Source: Amphibiibacter pelophylacis (lineage in GTDB: Bacteria > Pseudomonadota > Gammaproteobacteria > Burkholderiales > Burkholderiaceae_C). Taken from it: 64,000 nt of DNA. Shown here in pieces: positions 25,034 through 33,641 of this stretch (positions are counted from its first letter, which is position 1; each line of letters starts with the position of its first letter). Location of the stretch: the NCBI RefSeq assembly GCF_037688875.1, contig NZ_JAWDIE010000009.1, positions 67,315 through 131,314 on the forward strand, written 5' to 3'. A program made the translations under genes and the position numbers. Below the pieces are notes generated by a model that had not been told where the DNA came from, made no database searches, and was given only the letters and a program-made list of their open reading frames with translations.

Positions 25034-26182
25034 ATGATCGACTTTATTTTTGATTACACCACCCTCAAGGTGATCTGGTGGCTGCTGGTGGGCGTTCTGC
25101 TGATCGGCTTCGCCATCATGGACGGCCACGACATGGGCGTGGGCACGCTGCTGCCCTTCGTCGGGAAATCCGACGTCGAGCGCCGCGTGGTCATCAACAC
25201 CGTGGCCCCGCACTGGGACGGCAACCAGGTCTGGTTCATCACCGGCGGTGGCGCCATTTTTGCGGCCTGGCCGCTGGTGTACGCCACAGCCTTCAGCGGC
25301 TTTTACTGGGCCATGCTGGCGGTGCTGTGGGCGCTGTTCTTCCGTCCGGTGGGCTTTGACTACCGCAGCAAGATCAACAACCCCACCTGGCGCAACACCT
25401 GGGACTGGGGCCTGTTCATCGGGGGTGCCGTGCCGCCGCTGATTTTCGGCGTGGCGTTTGGCAACCTGCTGCAGGGCGTGCCCTTCCAGTTTGATGACCG
25501 CATGGTTTCGACCTACACCGGCAGCTTCTGGGCCCTGCTCAACCCCTTCGCGCTGCTGGCCGGGGTGGTCAGCACGGCGATGATCACGCTGCAGGGCGCC
25601 ACCTACCTGGCGCACCGCACCGAGGGCGACGTGCAGCGCCGCGCCATCACCGCCGTCACCGTCATGGGGCTGCTGATGGTCGTGACCTTCATCGGCGCCG
25701 GCGTGTGGCTGCAGGCCATTGACGGCTACCGCATCACCTCGCCCGTGGTCACCGATACTCTGGCGGCACCGCTGGACAAGACCGTGGTGCGCGAAGCGGG
25801 CGCCTGGATGGCCAACTACGCCGCCGTGCCGCTGCTGTGGGTGCTGCCGATTCTTGGCGTGGCCGGGGCGCTGGGCGCCGTGGTGCTGGCCCGCGCGGGT
25901 CGCACGCTGCTGGCTTTCGTGGCCTCGTCGCTGGCCATAGCCGGTGTGATCGGCACGGCCGGCGCCAGCATGTTCCCCTTCGTCATGCCGTCCAGCACCA
26001 TGCTGAACGCCAGCCTGACGCTGTGGGACAGCGTGTCCAGCCACCTCACCCTGGGCATCATGCTGGTCGTTGCGGTGATTTTCGTGCCCATCATCCTGAT
26101 CTACACCAGCTGGGCCTATGCGGTGATGCGGGGCAAGGTCACCGCCGCCTACATCCGCGAAAACCAGCACACGGTCTACTGA
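25034..26182 (+). CDS. cydB: Cytochrome bd ubiquinol oxidase subunit II
   Basis: A 382-residue integral membrane subunit, with the family start MIDFIFDYTTLKVIWWLLVGVLLIGFAIMDGHDMGVG and the VAPHWDGNQVWFITGGGAIFAAWP block. It forms a pseudo-symmetric dimer with CydA. The ATG at 25034 has AAGGACA upstream; it lies 19 bp after cydA and 28 bp before cydX. Confidence 0.97.
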   Translation: MIDFIFDYTTLKVIWWLLVGVLLIGFAIMDGHDMGVGTLLPFVGKSDVERRVVINTVAPHWDGNQVWFITGGGAIFAAWPLVYATAFSGFYWAMLAVLWALFFRPVGFDYRSKINNPTWRNTWDWGLFIGGAVPPLIFGVAFGNLLQGVPFQFDDRMVSTYTGSFWALLNPFALLAGVVSTAMITLQGATYLAHRTEGDVQRRAITAVTVMGLLMVVTFIGAGVWLQAIDGYRITSPVVTDTLAAPLDKTVVREAGAWMANYAAVPLLWVLPILGVAGALGAVVLARAGRTLLAFVASSLAIAGVIGTAGASMFPFVMPSSTMLNASLTLWDSVSSHLTLGIMLVVAVIFVPIILIYTSWAYAVMRGKVTAAYIRENQHTVY

Positions 26183-26210
26183 CCGCCAACCCCTCCTGAA
26201 AGGATTTCAT

Positions 26211-26321
26211 ATGTGGTACTTCACCTGGGTGCTGGGCGTGGGTTTCGCCATCCTGCTGGCCGTCATGAACGCGATGTGGGGCGAGAACGAGCAGTCGCGC
26301 ACCGACAGCAAGAAGAAGTGA
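26211..26321 (+). CDS. cydX: Cytochrome bd oxidase small subunit
   Basis: A 36-residue single-span membrane protein with the CydX pattern: MWYFTWVLGVGFAILLAVMNAMWGE followed by a charged tail ending in three lysines. CydX binds CydA and stabilises the haem centre. An AAAGGA Shine-Dalgarno lies 8 bases before the ATG. It completes cydABX and is followed by a terminator. Confidence 0.95.
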   Translation: MWYFTWVLGVGFAILLAVMNAMWGENEQSRTDSKKK

Positions 26322-26355
26322 TTTTCCCGCTGCGGCGGACAAATCTGTGCTGATG

Positions 26356-26388
26356 AAAACGGCAGGTCGCAAGGCCTGCCGTTTTTTT
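26356..26388 (+). terminator. Rho-independent terminator of cydABX
   Basis: Stem AAAACGGCAGG / CCTGCCGTTTT closed by T-G and C-G pairs on a GCAA tetraloop, followed by seven T. It has the same loop and style as the terminators after the tandem porins. Confidence 0.9.
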
Positions 26389-26428
26389 GCGTTCAGGCAT
26401 GAAAAATCAGCAGTGCGGGTGCGCTGCG

Positions 26429-26446
26429 GTGTCATATTTTTTTCAT
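26429..26446 (+). promoter_or_regulatory. PHO-box-like site before phosphoesterase
   Basis: GTGTCAT ATTT TTTTCAT: two 7-bp half sites (6/7 and 5/7 matches to CTGTCAT) separated by 4 bp, the exact 18-bp geometry of a PhoB box. It lies 59 bp before the ATG of a secreted phosphoesterase, and a weak -10 would follow near 26457. Confidence 0.5.
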
Positions 26447-26504
26447 GGCTCCAGGTCATGCTGACGGTTTTGCCGACTGCCATCGACTGCCGCAAGGAAC
26501 TGCC

Positions 26505-28163
26505 ATGACTTCTGATTCTGACTCCACGCCCGCCCCCAGCCGCCGCCGATTCCTGGGCAGTCTGGCCGCGCTGGGCGCCGCCCAGGCGGCCTTGCCCAGC
26601 GCACAGGCCGCCCCACAGCGGCACACAGCCCGCGCGCCCCGCACGGGTGCTGCACTGGACCGCGCGCTGGCGGCCGAGGTCAAAACCATCGTCGTGATCT
26701 ACGCCGAAAACCGCAGCTTCAACAACCTGTTTGGCGATTTCCCCGGCGTCGAGCGCCCGCTGTCGGCGCTGCAGCACACCGATTACATGCAGCGCGACCG
26801 CGACGGCCAGCTGCTGGCGGTGCTGCCGCCGATCTGGAAAGGCATGCTGATCAAGGACCAGACGATAGACGGCGTCACTTACCCGGGCGGCCAGCAGTAC
26901 CAGGATCGCCGCCCCAACGCGCCTTTCCCGCTGCAGGGGCCGAACGGCGAGCCACTGCCGCTGGGCCTGGTCACGCGCGATCTGTGGCATGTGTTCTACC
27001 AGAACCAGATGCAGATCAACGGCGGCAAAAACGACGGCTTTGTCGCCTGGGCCGATTCTGGCGCGCTGACCATGGGCCACTACAGCGACACGCGCTACAA
27101 CCTGCGCCTGTGGGATGTCGCCCGCGAGAACGTGCTGTGCGACAACTTTTTCCAGGGCGCGTTTGGCGGCTCATTCCTGAACCACCAGTATCTGGTTTCG
27201 GCGGCGGTGCCTTTCTACCCGGATGTGATGAATTCGGTGGCGCGCACGCAGGTGGCGCGCACACGCGGCGGCGATCCGCTCAGCCCCTGGCTGGAGCCTG
27301 CCGCTGGCAGCCCGGCCAGCGCCATGGACGGCCCGCCCCAGTTTGGCCCCAGCGCGCTCACGCCCGACGGTTACGCCGTCAACACCATGGCGCCACCCTA
27401 CTGGCCCACCTGGACCCGCGACCGCAGCCGCCCGGATTACGCCAAACCGGACGATCCCATGGTGCTGGTGCCGCAGACGCACGAGCACATCGGCGACCGG
27501 CTGGACCGCAAAGGCATCGACTGGGCCTGGTATTCAGGCGCGTGGCAGGCGACCATCGACGAGTACAAGGACTCGGACGGCATTCCCAAAATCCCCAATT
27601 TCCAGTATCACCACCAGCCCTTCAACTACTTTCGCAACCTGGGGCCAGAGCATCCTCAGGCGCGCCAGCGCCGCCTGCGCGACGGGGGGCTGGGCGACGA
27701 GTCGCGCACCAACCACTTCCTGGCTGACGCGGAGGCCGGGCGTCTGCCCCCGGTCACCTTCTACAAGCCCCAGGGCAATCTGAACCTGCACGCGGGCTAC
27801 GCCGACGTGGCTTCGGGCGACCGCCACATCGCGCACTGCATCAAGAGCCTGCAGGCCAGCCCGCAGTGGAAGAACATGGTCATCGTCGTGACCGTGGACG
27901 AGAACGGGGGCTGGTGGGATCACGTGGCACCGCCTCAGGGCGATCGCTGGGGCCCGGGCACGCGCATTCCGGCGCTGGTGATTTCGCCGATGGCGCGGCA
28001 CGGTGTGGTCGACCACACGGTCTACGACACGGGCTCCATCCTGCGGCTGATCACACGCACCTTCGCTCTGCAGCCACTCGACGGGCTGGTGCACCGCGAC
28101 GCCGCCATGCGCGCGCGCGGTCAGAAGCCCATGGGCGATCTGACCGCAACGCTGGCGCTCTGA
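26505..28163 (+). CDS. Tat-exported acid phosphatase / phospholipase C-type phosphoesterase
   Basis: A 552-residue enzyme of the AcpA/PLC phosphoesterase family (alkaline-phosphatase fold). A twin-arginine signal (PSRRRFLGSLAALGAAQAALP) directs folded export. Catalytic/metal motifs seen: IVVIYAENRSFNNLFGDFPG near the start of the mature domain, FVAWADSG, and late VVTVDENGGWWDHVAPPQGDRWGPGTRIPALVISP. It removes phosphate from, or cleaves, phosphoester substrates in the periplasm or outside; the exact substrate is not readable. ATG at 26505 after AAGGAAC. A PHO-box-like site upstream suggests phosphate-starvation control. It converges on the Gfo/Idh gene with a 13-bp gap. Confidence 0.88.
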   Translation: MTSDSDSTPAPSRRRFLGSLAALGAAQAALPSAQAAPQRHTARAPRTGAALDRALAAEVKTIVVIYAENRSFNNLFGDFPGVERPLSALQHTDYMQRDRDGQLLAVLPPIWKGMLIKDQTIDGVTYPGGQQYQDRRPNAPFPLQGPNGEPLPLGLVTRDLWHVFYQNQMQINGGKNDGFVAWADSGALTMGHYSDTRYNLRLWDVARENVLCDNFFQGAFGGSFLNHQYLVSAAVPFYPDVMNSVARTQVARTRGGDPLSPWLEPAAGSPASAMDGPPQFGPSALTPDGYAVNTMAPPYWPTWTRDRSRPDYAKPDDPMVLVPQTHEHIGDRLDRKGIDWAWYSGAWQATIDEYKDSDGIPKIPNFQYHHQPFNYFRNLGPEHPQARQRRLRDGGLGDESRTNHFLADAEAGRLPPVTFYKPQGNLNLHAGYADVASGDRHIAHCIKSLQASPQWKNMVIVVTVDENGGWWDHVAPPQGDRWGPGTRIPALVISPMARHGVVDHTVYDTGSILRLITRTFALQPLDGLVHRDAAMRARGQKPMGDLTATLAL

Positions 28164-28176
28164 CCGATGGGCCGTG

Positions 28177-29331
28177 TCAGGCCGTAATCTGCACCGGCGC
28201 CCCGCTGCGTGCGCTGGCATAGAGCGCGTCCAGAATCTGCATCACCACCCAGCCCTGGTGGCCGTCGGCGTCGTGCGGCGTGTCCGACAGGATGGCGCTG
28301 GCGTAGTGGTGCATGGCCGACAGCGCGGTGCCCGTGGGCGTGCGCAGCAGGGTGTCGGTGGCGCTGCCGTGCTGGTCGCTGAAGATTTCGGCCTGAAACT
28401 GGTAGGTCTCGTTCAGATTGCGCTGCAGCAGCCCGGCTTTGGTGCCCAGCAGGCGGGTTTCCATCAGTTCGGCTTCGCGGATGTGCGCGGCCCACGAGGC
28501 CTCGATGGCCAGCGTGGCGCCGTTCTCGAAGCGGATGAAGCCAGCGGCCAGGTCTTCCACATCAAACGCCTGGCCCGAGGCGGCGGCCAGTGGCCCGGCA
28601 ATCGGGTTGTAGGCGCTGCCCATCACCCAGACGGGCTTGGGATAGCCCATCAGCCACAGCGCCAGATCCAGGCGGTGCACGCCCAGGTCGATCAGCGGGC
28701 CGCCGCCCGCCAGCGCTTTCTGGCCAAACCAGCCGCCAAAGCCGGGCATGCCCCGGCGGCGGTGCCAGACGGTGCGGCCGAAGTAAAAATCGCCAAACAC
28801 GCCCGCGTCCACCTGCGCCTTGATGGCCTGCGTGGCCGCGCTGAAGCGGTAGGAGAAATTGATCATCAGCCGCCGCTGGGCTTTTTCGGCGGCGTCCAGC
28901 ATCTCGCGCGCCTCGGCGGCGCTCATCGCCATCGGCTTTTCGCACAGCACGTGGCAGCCTGCGGCCAGCGCCTGCAGCGTCAGCTCACGGTGGAAGGCGT
29001 TGGGCGTGCAGATGCTGACGGCGTCCAGCGGCGCAGCCGACTTGTGCAACGAATTCTGGGCGGCCAGCAGTTCGCTCAGGCTGGCGTAGCGAGCGGCGAT
29101 GCCGAACTGCTCGCCCACCTGCTCCAGCCGCGCCGCGTCGGCATCAGCGATGGCAACCACATCCACCTGCGGATGCTGGCGCCAGCCTTCGATGTGCATG
29201 CGGCCTATGCCAAGACCCACGACGGCCACGCGCAGGCGGCGGCCCGGATCCGCCGAAGGGGCTGGATTGTGCGGCGTCAGGCCCGGGTGGGTTTGGGCGG
29301 CCTGGGCCTGGTAGTCGTTGGTGGCACTCAT
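28177..29331 (-). CDS. Gfo/Idh/MocA-family NAD(P)-dependent oxidoreductase
   Basis: 384 residues. A Rossmann fold begins at about residue 33 (RVAVVGLGIGRMHIEGW), followed by the family's VSICTPNAFHRE and catalytic-lysine motif CEKPMAMS, and then a C-terminal alpha/beta domain with GGGPLIDLGVHRLDLALWLMG. These enzymes oxidise or reduce sugars and their derivatives. The gene lies 3 bp after thuA, so the pair is an operon; ThuA plus a Gfo/Idh partner recalls the thuAB disaccharide-oxidation pair of rhizobia. The first 32 residues are probably disordered. Substrate unknown. Confidence 0.92.
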   Translation of the reverse strand: MSATNDYQAQAAQTHPGLTPHNPAPSADPGRRLRVAVVGLGIGRMHIEGWRQHPQVDVVAIADADAARLEQVGEQFGIAARYASLSELLAAQNSLHKSAAPLDAVSICTPNAFHRELTLQALAAGCHVLCEKPMAMSAAEAREMLDAAEKAQRRLMINFSYRFSAATQAIKAQVDAGVFGDFYFGRTVWHRRRGMPGFGGWFGQKALAGGGPLIDLGVHRLDLALWLMGYPKPVWVMGSAYNPIAGPLAAASGQAFDVEDLAAGFIRFENGATLAIEASWAAHIREAELMETRLLGTKAGLLQRNLNETYQFQAEIFSDQHGSATDTLLRTPTGTALSAMHHYASAILSDTPHDADGHQGWVVMQILDALYASARSGAPVQITA

Positions 29332-29334
29332 GGC

Positions 29335-30144
29335 TCACTCCAGATCGCTGCGGGTCTGCAGCACGCCGGCCGTGGCGAAGCGGCCGGATTTCTCGCTGAG
29401 CACTTCCAGCGGCGCGGTGTTGGGGCAGACATCGGCGATGGTGACGCGGGGCGCGGCCCACTGCACGGCGTTGGCCAGCACGCGCTGCACGTTGGCGTCG
29501 AAATAGGTGGGATAGGCCTCGTGGCCGGGGCGGAAGTAAAACACGCGCCCGTGCCCGCGCTGCCAGCAGCAGCCCGAGCGGAAGACCTCGCCGCCCTCGA
29601 ACCACGAGGTGAAGACCAGCTCGTCCGGCGCGGGGATGTCAAAGCGCTCGCCGTACATTTCCTCGTGAGGCAGCTCGAAGTATTCGCCAAGACCGGCTGC
29701 GATGGGGTGGCTGGGCTCGATCACCCACAGGCGCTCTTTCTCGTGCGCTTCGCGCCATTTCAGCGAACAGTTCGTGCCCATCAGGCGGCGGAAAATCTTC
29801 GAAAAATGCCCCGAATGCAGCACGATCAGCCCCATGCCCTCCAGCACGCGGCGCTGCACACGCTCGACCACGGCGTCGCTGACCTTGCCGTGCGCCTTGT
29901 GGCCCCACCACAGCAGCACGTCGCAGGCGTCCAGGCGCTCCTGCGTCAGGCCATGCTCGGGCTGGTCCAGAGTGGCGATGCCCACCTCCAGCGGCACCGC
30001 GCCCCGGCCCAGCAGCGGCGTACGGCGCAGGCCGTCGGCGATGGTGGCGTGCAGGCCTTCGGGGTAGATGGCGCGTATGGCGGGGTTCTCGCGCTCGTGT
30101 TCGAATTCGTTCCAGACGATGACGTTCAGGCGGTCTTGTTTCAT
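29335..30144 (-). CDS. ThuA-like trehalose utilisation family protein
   Basis: A 269-residue class I glutamine-amidotransferase-like fold protein of the ThuA family. Visible are an N-terminal VIVWNEFEHERENPAIRAIYPEGLH, DVLLWWGHKAHGKV, GMGLIVLHSGHFSKIFRRLMGT, EEMYGERFDIP and RGHGRVFYFRPGHEAYPTYF. ThuA homologues take part in sugar (trehalose-like) oxidation, but the reaction is not firmly established. It is the first gene of the thuA-gfo unit and diverges from an AraC-type regulator. No signal peptide. Confidence 0.88.
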   Translation of the reverse strand: MKQDRLNVIVWNEFEHERENPAIRAIYPEGLHATIADGLRRTPLLGRGAVPLEVGIATLDQPEHGLTQERLDACDVLLWWGHKAHGKVSDAVVERVQRRVLEGMGLIVLHSGHFSKIFRRLMGTNCSLKWREAHEKERLWVIEPSHPIAAGLGEYFELPHEEMYGERFDIPAPDELVFTSWFEGGEVFRSGCCWQRGHGRVFYFRPGHEAYPTYFDANVQRVLANAVQWAAPRVTIADVCPNTAPLEVLSEKSGRFATAGVLQTRSDLE

Positions 30145-30246
30145 GGCGGTGTGGGAGTTGCAGGTGGCTTGTGTTCAAATTCCATGACAGATTAAAAGAG
30201 CTGCCAGTGAGCTTCAAGCAGATTAATCAGCACATATCCCGGAACA
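30145..30246. promoter_or_regulatory. Divergent promoter region thuA / AraC regulator with direct repeats
   Basis: A 102-bp gap with two exact CAGATTAA copies (30188-30195 and 30219-30226) 31 bp apart, about three helical turns, in the same orientation. This is the arrangement expected for an AraC-family activator. GAGCT is also repeated between them. Confidence 0.45.
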
Positions 30247-31206
30247 ATGTTCAAAATCCGAGATGTCGTCATGCCGCCTGATCCGGGCCTTGCGGACGCT
30301 TTGACGCAGGCCCTGACCCGCGCGCTGGCGGGTCTGAACCGGGGCGACTGGCCGCTGCGCAGTCCCGGCCCAGCGGCAGGACGGCTGCCGGGCACGGATG
30401 ACAGGCCTCGCCCCGGCCACTTCCACCTGGTGCCCGAGCTGTTTGTGCAGGTCTCGGGCTGGACGGTGTTTGGCTTTGACACCGGCACGCTGCGCCTCTC
30501 GGCGGGTGAGCTGCTGCTGGTGCCGCCGCAGTGGCGCCACGATGAGCGCGTGGGTGACGAGGCCGGCGCAGGCGTGTTCGGCAACGCCGTCGTCTACGCC
30601 GAAGGCGGGCGCCTGGACAGCCACTGGGCGCGGCAGGTCTCGCCCGGCAAGCCGGGCATCGCGCATCTGGTGTCGGCGTCCGGGCCTGCCGCGCTGCAGG
30701 TCGAGCACTGGCTGCAGGAGGCCGCCCGCGTGCCGCCCGGCCCCTGGCAGGAGACCCAGCGCCGCGCCCTGATCGCCGCTGCGCTGGCGGGCGTGCTGGC
30801 GGTGCTGGATCAGCCCGCTGCGCCAGGCGCCGCGCTGGACGAACCGCCCTGGCTGCCCCGCGTTCGCGTCTGGCTGCAGAACCGTCTGGGCGACCCGACA
30901 CTCAGCGTGCGCAGCCTGGCGCAGCAGGTGGGCTGCACGCCGGATCATCTCTCCAGCGTGTTCCGCCAGCACATGGGCGAGCCGCTGGCCGCGCACATCA
31001 CCCGCCTGCGCATGCAGCGCGCCGTGCGCCTGCTGGAGCAAGGCGAAGGCGCAGGCAAAGCCATCGCCTGGGCCTGCGGCTACGCCAGCCACAGCTACTT
31101 CTGCCGCGCCTTCCGCCACCACCACGGCTGCAGCCCGGGCGAGTGGGCGGCGCGTGCGGCCGCGCCAGCTTCTGCTGCGCCATCCTCCGCTTTGGGCGAA
31201 GTCTGA
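30247..31206 (+). CDS. AraC-family transcriptional regulator
   Basis: 319 residues. The N-terminal cupin-like sensing domain has HLVPELFVQVSGWTVF and LRLSAGELLLVPPQWRHDE. Two C-terminal helix-turn-helix motifs span about residues 220-305 (LSVRSLAQQVGCTPDHLSSVFRQHMGEPLAAHITRLRMQRAVRLLEQGE and AWACGYASHSYFCRAFRHHHGCSPGEW). It diverges from thuA-gfo, which it probably activates in response to a sugar. The ATG at 30247 and an ATG eight codons later are both possible. Confidence 0.9.
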   Translation: MFKIRDVVMPPDPGLADALTQALTRALAGLNRGDWPLRSPGPAAGRLPGTDDRPRPGHFHLVPELFVQVSGWTVFGFDTGTLRLSAGELLLVPPQWRHDERVGDEAGAGVFGNAVVYAEGGRLDSHWARQVSPGKPGIAHLVSASGPAALQVEHWLQEAARVPPGPWQETQRRALIAAALAGVLAVLDQPAAPGAALDEPPWLPRVRVWLQNRLGDPTLSVRSLAQQVGCTPDHLSSVFRQHMGEPLAAHITRLRMQRAVRLLEQGEGAGKAIAWACGYASHSYFCRAFRHHHGCSPGEWAARAAAPASAAPSSALGEV

Positions 31207-31306
31207 CTCTGGCCTTTGCTGCTGTGACTTCGCGGCGCGGGGCTTCATCATCGCGGCCGGGCTGCCGATAGCGGCGGCATCCTCAACAACACTTCAAGGA
31301 GTGCGC

Positions 31307-32311
31307 ATGGACGCATTGATCCCCTGGCTGCAGACGCCGTTTCTGGGCACGCCCACCGGCCTGTGGCTGAGTTTTGTCGCCGTCGTCATCGTGCTGCTGG
31401 CGCTCGATCTGGGCGTGCTGCACAAAGAGGAGCGCGAAATCGGCGTGCGCGAGAGCCTGCTGCTGTCGGCGGGCTATATCTCGGTGGCGCTGCTGTTTGG
31501 CGTCTGGGTCTGGCACAGCCTGGGCGCGCAGGCGGCGACCGAGTACCTGACGGGCTTCGTCATCGAGAAATCGCTCTCGATGGACAACGTCTTCGTCATC
31601 GCCATGATTTTTGGCTTTTTCGCCATCCCGCGTGCGCTGCAGCACCGGGTGCTGTTCTGGGGCATTCTGGGCGTGATCGTCCTGCGCGGCATCATGATCG
31701 GCCTGGGCGCGGCGCTGGTCAGCGAGTTCAGCGCGGTGCTTTACCTGTTTGGCGCCTTCCTCGTGTTCACCGGCATCAAGATGCTGCGCATGGGTGGCGA
31801 TGACGAGCACAACCTGGAGGACAGCACGATCCTGAAGTTCCTGCGCCGCCACCTGCGCGTCACGCCCGGGCTGCAGGGCAAGGCCTTCTTCGTGAAGCAG
31901 CCCGATCCGGCCACGGGCCGTCTGGTGACCTGGGTGACGCCGCTGTTTCTGGCGCTGTGCCTGATCGAGTTCGTTGACCTGATTTTCGCGGTGGATTCGG
32001 TCCCGGCCATTTTCGCCATCACCACCGACCCCTTCATCGTCTACACCAGCAACATCTTCGCGGTGCTGGGCCTGCGCGCGCTCTACTTTGCGCTGGCCGC
32101 CATGATCCACCGCTTCAAGTACCTGAAGGTGGCGCTGGCGCTGGTGCTGGTCTTCATCGGCGGGAAGATCTTCCTGGTGGGCTTCATCGGCAAGATTCCG
32201 GCGGTGGTGTCGCTGACGGTCACCTTCGGCCTGATCCTGGGCGGCGTGCTGTATTCGATGTGGAAGACGCGCGGCGAGCCCGCTCCCGACGCTGTGCCCC
32301 CGAAGCACTGA
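31307..32311 (+). CDS. TerC/Alx-family membrane protein
   Basis: A 334-residue polytopic membrane protein with about nine hydrophobic helices and the family's acidic-residue helices: LALDLGVLHKEE, SLSMDNVFVIAMIFGFF, and LIEFVDLIFAVDSVPAIFAIT. Members such as E. coli Alx export manganese or act in membrane-linked metal handling. ATG at 31307 with AAGGAG 6 bp upstream. I looked for a yybP-ykoY manganese riboswitch in the 100 bp before it and saw none. Confidence 0.9.
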   Translation: MDALIPWLQTPFLGTPTGLWLSFVAVVIVLLALDLGVLHKEEREIGVRESLLLSAGYISVALLFGVWVWHSLGAQAATEYLTGFVIEKSLSMDNVFVIAMIFGFFAIPRALQHRVLFWGILGVIVLRGIMIGLGAALVSEFSAVLYLFGAFLVFTGIKMLRMGGDDEHNLEDSTILKFLRRHLRVTPGLQGKAFFVKQPDPATGRLVTWVTPLFLALCLIEFVDLIFAVDSVPAIFAITTDPFIVYTSNIFAVLGLRALYFALAAMIHRFKYLKVALALVLVFIGGKIFLVGFIGKIPAVVSLTVTFGLILGGVLYSMWKTRGEPAPDAVPPKH

Positions 32312-32344
32312 GCGCCGGGCGCTGACCCCGCGAGGGTGCGGGTG

Positions 32345-32380
32345 GGATGCGGCAGCGGCATCGCCGATAATGCCGCATCC
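32345..32380 (+). repeat. 10-bp perfect inverted repeat upstream of proB
   Basis: GGATGCGGCA (32345-32354) and TGCCGCATCC (32371-32380) pair perfectly around a 16-base loop that contains a GATAAT -10-like sequence. A second hairpin GCCCC-gtc-GGGGC (32381-32393) follows. They lie between terC and proB. Confidence 0.55.
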
Positions 32381-32416
32381 GCCCCGTCGGGGCCTTTGTC
32401 TGTGCCCGCCTTCGCC

Positions 32417-33568
32417 ATGAACACCGCTGCTGCTGAACCCGTGTCCCACTCGCTCAAGGGCGCCCGCCGCTGGGTGGTGAAAGTGGGCTCCAGCCTGGTC
32501 ACCGACGGCGGCAAGGGCCTGGACGCCACGGCCATCGCCACCTGGTCCGAGCAGATCGCCGCGCTGATCGAGGGCGGCGCCGAGGTGGTGATGGTCTCCA
32601 GCGGCGCCATCGCCGAGGGCGTGAAACGCCTGGGCTGGCGCAAGCGGCCCACCGGCATCCCGGAGCTTCAGGCCGCCGCCGCCGTCGGGCAGATGGGCCT
32701 GGTGCACATGTACGAAAGCCAGCTCAAGGAGCGGGGCCTGGCCAGCGCGCAGATTCTGCTGACGCACGCCGACATGGCCGACCGCGAGCGTTATCTCAAC
32801 GCCCGCGCCACGCTGCTGACGCTCCTGCGCATGCGCGTGGTGCCCGTGGTTAACGAGAATGACACGGTGGTCACCGACGAGATCAAGGTCGGCGACAACG
32901 ACACCCTGGGCGCGCTGGTCGCCAACCTGATCGAGGCCGACGCCTACGTCATCCTCACCGACCAGCCGGGCCTCTACACCGCTGACCCGCGCAAGAACCC
33001 GGACGCGCAGTTTGTCCACGAGGCCCAGGCCGGCCGGCCGGAGCTGGAAGCGATGGCGGGCGGCGCGGGCTCCAGCGTGGGCACGGGCGGGATGCTGACC
33101 AAAATCCTGGCCGCACGCCGCGCTGCGGGCAGCGGCACCAGCACCGTCATCGCCTGGGGCCGCGAGCCCGACGTGCTGCCGCGCCTGGCCCGCGGCGAAG
33201 CCATCGGCACCCATCTGTACGCCGCCACGGCCAAGCACGCGGCGCGCAAGCAGTGGATGGCCAACCACCTGCAGCTACGCGGCCGCATCACGGTGGACGA
33301 CGGCGCCGTGCGCCAGCTGGTCAGCGGCGGCAAAAGCCTGCTGCCGATTGGCGTGACGCAGGTCGTCGGCGAGTTCCAGCGCGGCGACGTGATCGCCGTC
33401 TGCGCGCCCGGCGGGCAGGAGATCGCCCGTGGCCTGGTCAACTACGCCAGCGCCGAATGCCGCCTGATCGCGCGCAAGCCCTCATCGCAGATCGCCGCCC
33501 TGCTGGGCCACGCGCAGGAGCCCGAACTGATCCACCGTGACAACCTGACCGTGGTCGGCGGGGGGTGA
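32417..33568 (+). CDS. proB: Glutamate 5-kinase
   Basis: A 383-residue first enzyme of proline synthesis, making gamma-glutamyl phosphate. The amino-acid kinase domain has VVKVGSSLVTDGG, VSSGAIAEG, GQMGLVHMYE, VNENDTVVTDEIKVGDNDTLGALVA and GTGGMLTKILAA. The C-terminal PUA domain (about residues 290-370: GRITVDDGAVRQLVSGGKSLLPIGV) is present, as in the long bacterial form. The ATG at 32417 gives the family N-terminus; the Shine-Dalgarno is weak. No obg or proA neighbour is seen. Confidence 0.96.
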   Translation: MNTAAAEPVSHSLKGARRWVVKVGSSLVTDGGKGLDATAIATWSEQIAALIEGGAEVVMVSSGAIAEGVKRLGWRKRPTGIPELQAAAAVGQMGLVHMYESQLKERGLASAQILLTHADMADRERYLNARATLLTLLRMRVVPVVNENDTVVTDEIKVGDNDTLGALVANLIEADAYVILTDQPGLYTADPRKNPDAQFVHEAQAGRPELEAMAGGAGSSVGTGGMLTKILAARRAAGSGTSTVIAWGREPDVLPRLARGEAIGTHLYAATAKHAARKQWMANHLQLRGRITVDDGAVRQLVSGGKSLLPIGVTQVVGEFQRGDVIAVCAPGGQEIARGLVNYASAECRLIARKPSSQIAALLGHAQEPELIHRDNLTVVGGG

Positions 33569-33586
33569 GCGGGGTCAGGCCCACAC

Positions 33587-33622
33587 AAAAAAACCGGCCT
33601 GCACTCTCGTGCGGCCGGTTTT
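33587..33622. terminator. Bidirectional terminator between proB and gltD
   Basis: Stem AAAACCGGCC plus TGCAC/GTGC, one bulged T, loop TCTC, closing with GGCCGGTTTT. An A-run on the left (33587-33593) and a T-run on the right suit both proB (+) and gltD (-). Confidence 0.85.
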
Positions 33623-33641
33623 GGCGTGAAGTGCGGGCTTT

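Noticed and set aside
31207..31306. yybP-ykoY manganese riboswitch before the TerC gene
   Set aside because: Looked for because Alx/TerC genes often have one; the conserved core and pairing are not visible.
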